A DNA stretch of 64,000 nt from NCBI GenBank assembly GCA_945889085.1, contig CAMDBM010000010.1, forward strand, positions 1 to 64,000, read 5' to 3'. The position numbers and the translations under genes were made by a program. Under the pieces are notes generated by a model, which saw only the letters and a program-made list of their open reading frames with translations, searched no databases and had not been told where the DNA came from. This DNA is from WLJO01 sp945889085 (GTDB lineage: Bacteria > Actinomycetota > Acidimicrobiia > Acidimicrobiales > Ilumatobacteraceae). The number at the start of each line of letters is the position of its first letter. The first letter of the stretch is position 1. Shown in pieces: positions 59,101 to 64,000 of this stretch.

Positions 59101-59741
59101 CCTGCGGCAACCTGCGGTGCTGGGTGGGCACCGGGGTTGTTGAGCAGTGCGTTGACCGCCTCGGTGAGCTGCGTGAGCACCTTGTTCGGTGCATTGCGCT
59201 TCAGCGCCGGCCACGACAGGGCCTCTGCCTGCGGCGCGAGCCGCTGCACCACGAGGTCCCGGCACACTTCGTCCACCACGTCTCGGGTGTTCTCGACAAG
59301 CTCACTGCCGAGACGCGCCCCCGAACGCAGACCGAGCTGGCGCAGGGCCTGCTGGCAGAAGCCGTGGATGGTGCTGATCGTGGCATCGTCGAACGTGTTG
59401 ATCGCTTGCTCAATATTGCGCCGCCGGGCCGTGATCTCGCCCTCTTGCCCCACGAGGAGCGACCCCATCCACGGGTGTCGCTCCGGCACCTCCCCGCTCA
59501 CCAGAGCCTGGCGCGCATCGAACAGGGCCTTGCGCGTGCGGTCCCGCAGCTCGGCTGCCGCCGCACGGGTGAAGGTGACGACGAGTAGCTCAGAGGCAGC
59601 GACGTCGTGCTCAGCGACGTACCGCACCACGAGGGCCGTCAGCGAATAGGTCTTTCCCGTGCCAGCACTCGCCTCGACCACGAGCCGACCCGAGGGAGGC
59701 AGCGCACCCTTCAGATCCAGTTCGTTCTGCTGCGTCATCAC
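56193..59741 (-). CDS. recB: exodeoxyribonuclease V beta subunit RecB
   Basis: A 1182-residue UvrD-like helicase-nuclease. Walker A EASAGTGKTYSLTALVVRY is near residue 25, motif II is LVLVDEFQDTDPVQW, followed by TVGDPKQAIYRFRGAD and TLHACKGLQYPIVLIPFSW. The C-terminal nuclease keeps its catalytic acids and Lys (GSIDAVLR and YLVVDYKTNRL) with QALLYSVALHRYLR. It is the 3'-5' motor and the only nuclease of RecBCD. It overlaps recC and recD by four bases at each end, so the three are translationally coupled. Confidence 0.94.
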   Translation of the reverse strand: MMTQQNELDLKGALPPSGRLVVEASAGTGKTYSLTALVVRYVAEHDVAASELLVVTFTRAAAAELRDRTRKALFDARQALVSGEVPERHPWMGSLLVGQEGEITARRRNIEQAINTFDDATISTIHGFCQQALRQLGLRSGARLGSELVENTRDVVDEVCRDLVVQRLAPQAEALSWPALKRNAPNKVLTQLTEAVNALLNNPGAHPAPQVAAGIVPAKQDTIERLADWAAVVDEAVKRVRQRRSDRHELGYDDLVTQLRDAVTDEANGEEARRMLQSRYRLVLVDEFQDTDPVQWQIFDRAFGDDRVVITVGDPKQAIYRFRGADVHAYLRATSGVDKKELLTNFRSDRELVEATLGLIGGVHLGDPRIAVTPVRTPETAPVRALPGGAPLQIRWVPRLAELLGNKPPTWERIEKPATKSRPAEYVTLGSKVSSPRARRAILGDLARTVVELLENEHYGEGASARRVTPGDIAVLVPSHANAEQVVGVLNRAGVPVVRTRTGSVFATAAAQQWRVLLAALERPAYAPLVRAAGLGVFLHEAPASLDPDSPGSTASVAALQQLCARWADLLADRSVLTWYDHVRAESGLVEHLLADLTGERELTDLDHIAEVLASELPGTGHSAAAVRRSLERLVDESDGSDDLGPQMRRIDSDAEAVQVTTLHACKGLQYPIVLIPFSWSMPSNKGPLIYNGAEGRVIDVATKQGWAGDGIPESDKGREHRSNIERRADQLRLLYVGLTRGEHRTVVWWAPGKDAPKSALTIVLFDRDEYGVPLNTPPTDVDSAVTKSALRIPSFEPTDDEVAEKLAALSGRVPGLIDVSTVPARTAVSRWGGPAAATTPVSLAIADAGGRSAANPAWRRWSFTGISRTRDEPYSPMSSSPAAPVAGGFDEPGNVDDVAAPRRIPLSGPAVPLADVAAGTAFGTLVHEVLEKFNPTSADLDAELLEVVEAALRRNRVPVDAGVLARGLVLAANTPLGPLADGLRLADIDTTDRLAELEFDLPLASGAGPIASADIGRVLLATLDAADAMRPYAAELAAGRFTVDLAGFLQGSIDAVLRVPAAGGGYRYLVVDYKTNRLHARGAADPLASYHPSLLVPAMEHSDYPLQALLYSVALHRYLRWRLPGYEPSKHLGGIAYLFVRGMVGAGTPTHDGVPYGVFSWRPPAAAVLALEELFATGRAA

Positions 59742-62700
59742 GCCTCGCCCCCGTCCTCGTCATCGCTGGCACCGAGTGCCACACCGTTGTGGTCCACGTA
59801 CTCCACCGATTCGTGCAGGAGCCCCCAGACCCATTCGGCGACGGCAACGCCCCGGCCGGCGCCGCTGTCTGCACCGAGGCCGGGCGGATCACCCGCACAG
59901 AGCGGCGCGTCACGCAGGTCGTCCACCGAGGTGTCGGCCCAGAGGAAACCGACGGCATCGTCCTTCAGGTCGTTCTCCAGATGCGTATCGGCACTTCCCC
60001 AGTTCGCACCTGCCATCGCCTCGGAGGCCCGTTCGAAGAGTGGCACCGCGTCGCGCAGTGCCCACTCGAACACCTGTAGCCCACGGACGAGGAATGCCCG
60101 AGCGGTATCGGAACGTTCGGCCCCCACCCCACGGAAGCGCAGACCAATCGCCGGAGTCGCGCGGTCACTGTCGCTGGCCTTGCGCGTGACGAGCACTGCG
60201 GACCAGTCCGTCTCAGGATGCTGCACCTGCAGCGCAGCAAGGCGCAGGGCGAGACCGAGACGCTGCGAGGCACGTGGGCGCGCGTAGCGCGTGTCGGCAA
60301 CCCGGGTGCCGCTCACCCCGACCACCTTGCCCATCAGCTGCACCGCGGTGGGATCACCCTCGCCGAACCGCACGTCGACCTGGAGTGCGATGTCCACCTC
60401 GTCCGTCGTGCTGTCGTCCACGCTCCACGCCTGCAGTACCGCCTCGAAGTCCTGCACCTCGCCGATGACCGCGTCCAACGCGGCGGTGCTCAGATCCCCA
60501 GGAGGGAGCGTGCCGGTGAGACGGACCGTTGCGGACCATTCATCAAACCCGACGCCGTGGCGACGCGCCTCCAGCAAGGCACGCCCCAGCGCGCTCGTGC
60601 CGAGCGGATCGAGCCCGATGGGCAGACCGTCGTCGAGGGTCTCGGTATCGCCCGGCAGGCGAACGTCCAGACGCTCGCGCAAGTACGTGCGACCGGGGTT
60701 GACGATGGCGCTCACGGCACGGTCGATGTTCACCGTGCCGACGGGCCGGGGTGCGAGGGCCCACGGTGACACGGGGACCGTGCCGTTGGTACCCGAAGCG
60801 GGTTGCGGTGCGTGGGCCTTACGGCGCGCCTGCGCTGCTGCGAGCATCTGGGGGTCGAACGTGAACGGCTGGTCGCTTCCGGGCAGCAGCGACCCCGTGG
60901 TGAGGGCGCCCTCGTGGAAGCCATGGCGCGGATGGCGAATGACCACCTGCGGGCCGTTCTCGCCACGGACGGAATTCACCGTGTCGAGCAGTTCGGCAAG
61001 AGCAACGATGAACGGGACCTCCTTGTTGGTGGTGAGGTCCGCCCCGTTGCAGGTGACGATGAGGCGATCCTGTGCGGCAAGGACGGCATCGAGCAGGAGG
61101 TGGCGGCTCTCCAAGCGCGGGTGACGTTCCCCCACGCATGGCCGCGAACCCAGAACGTCGTCGCCATCTGCGTTGCCGGTGCGCACGGCTCCTTCGTCGA
61201 GGCCGAGGATGCACACCACCCGGGCGGGCACGCCGCGCAGGGGGATGAGCGACGTCACCGTGACGGCACCGCTGCGGAGGCGGAGGCGGCCCGGACGATC
61301 CGCGAGGTGATTGGCGAGTACTGCCTTGACATCGGCGATCCCGAGGGGAACCGCGCTCGTGCCATGCGGACCGGTTGCGGTGATCCGGATCTCGTCGAGC
61401 ACGCCGTGCAGCGCCGCAATACGCCAGTGCTCGTCCTTCGGCACGGCGCAGAAATGATCCACCACGGCGTGCAAGGTGTCCACCCACTCCGCGATGGGGC
61501 GGGGCGTACCGACCTGCTCGTGTAACCACACGAGGCGGGCGAGGAAGTCGGCCATCGTGCCGGCGAGGGCAACATCGTCGGACCCCATGTCGTCGAAGGG
61601 CACGACGTTACCGAGCACCGCACGGTCCACGGGGGCGGAGAGCGCTGCACCGGCGAGCAGGCGTTCGCTCATGGCGCGCCACGTGCCGCCGGCGATGTCG
61701 GACGGGATGCCCCACTGCACCCGGTGCTCCGCCAGCAGCCCCCACCGGGTGCCGAGCTCGGTGCACCAGTTGGCGAGCTGCCCGATGTGATCGGCCTCCC
61801 AACCGAACCGGGTACGAACGGGCTCGGACTGCGCGAGCGACAGCACCTGGGTGAGGGTGGCACGTCCCTCGACGAGCTGAAGCGCGGCCTGGAGCACGTC
61901 GGCCAGCGAATCCTCGGTGGTGAGCGAGCGATCACCCACGCGCGCCGGGACGGGCAGCGATCCACGGCCGAGGACCGATTCGACAAGGGGGGCAAAGCGC
62001 TCGAGATCGGGGCACAGCACCAGCACGTCGTGTGCCTGCAGGGTGGGATCGGCGACGAAGGCATGGCCGAGGGCATCACGCAGCACCTCGAGCTGACGAA
62101 GATCACCGTGGCACGCGTGTACCTGCAGGCTGTGGTCCGCGAGCGCGAGCCCGCCCACCGGAGCAGGGGCTACGTCGTGACGAATGCCGTGCTGGAGATG
62201 GCCGAGCAGCGAGCGTGGCGCAGACGTCGCCGTATCGACAGCGCGCTCGACGACGTCGGGCATGCCGGCGGTGAGGGCGCGCGCCTCGAGTGCCGGGCGG
62301 CCCCATGAGACGAGGAGCGGATGGTTGACGTGAGCCGCAACATCCAGATTGACGCGCACCTGCACGGCCCCGGCCAGGCGGTTGGCCGACGAGGCCCACG
62401 CCACGCGTGACGGGTGGCGCAGGAACACGTGCACCTCCCGCACCTGCGCGAGCGAGCGCAGCAATGACAGGAACGTGAAGGACAGCGACCCGAACCCGAA
62501 CACGCTCACCCGCTCAGGCAGGTTTGGCTGGATCGCTCCGAGACGCATCTGCTCGAGGTAGTGCGGAAGGCGTTCCGGCGGGCTCGGTGTATCGATGTGC
62601 TTGCGCACCTCTCGCCAGAGACGCGCCTGCCAGAGGTGGCCGGCATCCAGCGGCGCGAGTTGGCCATCCTGGAGGAACGTGCCGTCGGTGTCCTCGCCGA

Positions 62701-63160
62701 GCGCCCACGACGTGATGAGTGCCGGGCGCTGGCTGGCGTACTGGTCGAAGAGGTCGGCGATGCGCCGCGCGAGCGCCCACGGGTCTCGCCCGGCGCTGGC
62801 GCCTGCACCAGCGCCGCCATCGGTCGCCCACGGGAGCAGCGAGGGCTGCGCCTCGAGGATCTGCAGCACGGTCCACGTGAGCCGCTCGATCGACCACGGG
62901 TCATCGTCGGTTGTCGCCGCGCCGAGCGCACGTGCAACGAACTGACCGGGGAACAGGAAGTTCACGTTCGCAACGATCCCGTCGCCGCGGCCGGTGCTGC
63001 CGAGGCGGGCACCGAGCGCAGCCATGACCGCATCTGCCGTTCCGGCGGACGGAACGGCCACCACGTGCGGGGTGAACGGGTCTGAGAGCGGAGGTGCGAG
63101 TACCCCGGCGAGCGATCTCAGCAGGGGTTCGAGTTCGTCGGCGTGGTGGAGCGTCAGCAT
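59738..63160 (-). CDS. recC: exodeoxyribonuclease V gamma subunit RecC
   Basis: A 1140-residue RecC. The N-terminus (MLTLHHADELEPLLRSLAGV and VVAVPSAGTADAVMAALGAR) resembles the inactive helicase domain start. The middle has VSVFGFGSLSFTFLSLLRSL and DVLVLCPDLERFAPLVESV, and the C-terminal inactive nuclease domain lies near residues 850-1110. RecC recognises Chi and couples the two motors. It is first in recC-recB-recD. The ATG at 63160 is 108 bases from the divergent gene at 63269. Confidence 0.93.
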   Translation of the reverse strand: MLTLHHADELEPLLRSLAGVLAPPLSDPFTPHVVAVPSAGTADAVMAALGARLGSTGRGDGIVANVNFLFPGQFVARALGAATTDDDPWSIERLTWTVLQILEAQPSLLPWATDGGAGAGASAGRDPWALARRIADLFDQYASQRPALITSWALGEDTDGTFLQDGQLAPLDAGHLWQARLWREVRKHIDTPSPPERLPHYLEQMRLGAIQPNLPERVSVFGFGSLSFTFLSLLRSLAQVREVHVFLRHPSRVAWASSANRLAGAVQVRVNLDVAAHVNHPLLVSWGRPALEARALTAGMPDVVERAVDTATSAPRSLLGHLQHGIRHDVAPAPVGGLALADHSLQVHACHGDLRQLEVLRDALGHAFVADPTLQAHDVLVLCPDLERFAPLVESVLGRGSLPVPARVGDRSLTTEDSLADVLQAALQLVEGRATLTQVLSLAQSEPVRTRFGWEADHIGQLANWCTELGTRWGLLAEHRVQWGIPSDIAGGTWRAMSERLLAGAALSAPVDRAVLGNVVPFDDMGSDDVALAGTMADFLARLVWLHEQVGTPRPIAEWVDTLHAVVDHFCAVPKDEHWRIAALHGVLDEIRITATGPHGTSAVPLGIADVKAVLANHLADRPGRLRLRSGAVTVTSLIPLRGVPARVVCILGLDEGAVRTGNADGDDVLGSRPCVGERHPRLESRHLLLDAVLAAQDRLIVTCNGADLTTNKEVPFIVALAELLDTVNSVRGENGPQVVIRHPRHGFHEGALTTGSLLPGSDQPFTFDPQMLAAAQARRKAHAPQPASGTNGTVPVSPWALAPRPVGTVNIDRAVSAIVNPGRTYLRERLDVRLPGDTETLDDGLPIGLDPLGTSALGRALLEARRHGVGFDEWSATVRLTGTLPPGDLSTAALDAVIGEVQDFEAVLQAWSVDDSTTDEVDIALQVDVRFGEGDPTAVQLMGKVVGVSGTRVADTRYARPRASQRLGLALRLAALQVQHPETDWSAVLVTRKASDSDRATPAIGLRFRGVGAERSDTARAFLVRGLQVFEWALRDAVPLFERASEAMAGANWGSADTHLENDLKDDAVGFLWADTSVDDLRDAPLCAGDPPGLGADSGAGRGVAVAEWVWGLLHESVEYVDHNGVALGASDDEDGGEA

Positions 63161-63268
63161 TCTGGGGGGAACGCTACGCCACCGGTGTCACGTGATTTCC
63201 CGGAACAGGCCGGGGCTCGACGCGGGTCATGTCACACGGTTTGCGTTCGCTGCGTTCCCCACCGGACC

Positions 63269-64000
63269 ATGCCCGACTCCCCCGGGGCCGCCCGGCCCGT
63301 TGCTCCCCTCGTGCTGCGCCTCTTCGCGGCAGCCCGGGTGACCCCTCTCGTGCGTGATCGCTGGCTCGGTGCCGGATTCGAGCCGACCCAAGCCCTCCAC
63401 TTCGTCAGCACCGGCGCGAGCCTCGACGAGGCCGTGGAAGCACGCCGAAGCGGACTCGGCGCCCTGGACGTGTGGCGCCGAGGCCGCGCCGCAGCCGACC
63501 CCACGGAATCCATCGCGCACCTCGTCGAGGTGCGGCCAGGCAGTGGCGGCGGGGCAACCGTGATTTATCGAACGCTGACCGACCGGTCGGAGACTGCTCG
63601 CATTGTGGGTACCACGGCGGACCTTGCGGGCGCGCTCGACACCGTGCTCACGGTCCTCGGCCCTGCGCCCGGCCTGTCCGGTGCGCGCACGCTGACGGTC
63701 AACGGCTTCGACGGCGCCACCGTCCTGGCACTACTGAACCGCAGCAGCCTCGCGGAACTGCTCGACCACGACATCGAGATCCACATCGAGACGTGGGAGA
63801 CGTGCCGGGTGGCCGACGATCTCGGCAAGGTCTGGCTCCTCCCGCTCGGGCACGACAGCGAGGACGGGCTCGTTGACCACGGCGGGGATCTGTTCTCGTT
63901 CGACGACGTGTACTTTGCTCAGACAGGCCTCGATTTCCTCCCCCGCGCGCTCGGGCGTCACGGCTCGTGGCTCACCGCGCGGGAGGTGCTCCGCTCGGGC
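63269..64000 (+). CDS. hypothetical protein, 3'-partial
   Basis: The frame is open from the ATG at 63269 (MPDSPGAARPVAPLVLRLFA) to the window end, giving 244 residues without a stop. The sequence has strands and helices of soluble type, with a duplicated-looking LVEVRPGSGGG and FDDVYFAQTGLDFLP. No family, signal peptide or membrane segment is recognised. Third positions are strongly GC, and all other frames look worse here. It is divergent from recC across a 108-base gap that holds no clear promoter box. Confidence 0.7.
   Translation, partial: MPDSPGAARPVAPLVLRLFAAARVTPLVRDRWLGAGFEPTQALHFVSTGASLDEAVEARRSGLGALDVWRRGRAAADPTESIAHLVEVRPGSGGGATVIYRTLTDRSETARIVGTTADLAGALDTVLTVLGPAPGLSGARTLTVNGFDGATVLALLNRSSLAELLDHDIEIHIETWETCRVADDLGKVWLLPLGHDSEDGLVDHGGDLFSFDDVYFAQTGLDFLPRALGRHGSWLTAREVLRSG

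Noticed and set aside
54229..63160. recCBD as part of a defence island
   Set aside because: The genes are the standard repair operon and no restriction, toxin or phage-defence genes lie beside them.

Overview
The window is 64 kb of high-GC DNA with densely packed genes. Many genes start with GTG, many neighbours overlap by ATGA or GTGA, and a recurrent NANNNT box often sits exactly six bases before a start codon. Together with an F420-type luciferase-like oxidoreductase, an ECF sigma/anti-sigma pair, RecBCD and many acyl-CoA genes, this points to an actinobacterium (Actinomycetota), plausibly class Acidimicrobiia. The class is an inference; no rRNA gene is present.

Layout. 1-6.4 kb: end of a broken Crp/Fnr gene, a minus-strand operon (LLM oxidoreductase, ABC exporter pair, dienelactone hydrolase) and an HrpB helicase. 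6.4-12 kb: a glycosyltransferase, then a minus-strand operon of N-carbamoyl-amino-acid hydrolase, a two-cofactor xanthine dehydrogenase of the selenium-dependent type, and an SsnA-like amidohydrolase. 12-17.8 kb: a sigma-like protein, nitroreductase, prolyl-tRNA synthetase and a two-component system. 17.9-23.4 kb: folD followed by an NAD-linked formate dehydrogenase whose catalytic subunit contains an in-frame TGA at the selenocysteine position, with a bSECIS-like hairpin directly after it. The subunits of this enzyme are split and reordered. 23.5-31.7 kb: a metal-handling region with YcnI and CopC-CopD (copper), a Zn/Mn-type binding lipoprotein, a soluble MgtE-N/CBS protein paired with a divergent Nramp transporter behind a small leader ORF, and an ECF sigma factor with an anti-sigma factor that carries a complete PCuAC copper-binding motif. 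31.7-38.9 kb: a molybdopterin oxidoreductase, enoyl-CoA hydratase, OSBS-like enolase, acyl-CoA ligase and acyl-CoA dehydrogenase, with two long perfect inverted repeats between convergent genes. 38.9-42.1 kb: znuA-znuC-znuB-zur with a paired Zur-type box. 42.1-45.1 kb: a PQ-loop (SWEET-like) protein, tRNA-Lys, a short-chain dehydrogenase and an acyl-CoA dehydrogenase. 45.2-52.7 kb: secreted and hypothetical proteins, including two adjacent lipoproteins that look like a caspase-fold and a papain-fold protein. 52.7-63.2 kb: a Baeyer-Villiger-type monooxygenase and recC-recB-recD. The window ends inside an unrecognised gene.

The strongest biological theme is selenium plus molybdenum. A selenocysteine formate dehydrogenase linked to folate C1 metabolism lies within about 8 kb of a selenium-dependent-type molybdenum hydroxylase operon. 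The second theme is metal sensing by rearranged proteins: an anti-sigma/PCuAC fusion and an MgtE sensor domain detached from its channel. No mobile element, CRISPR array, rRNA or replication origin was seen.
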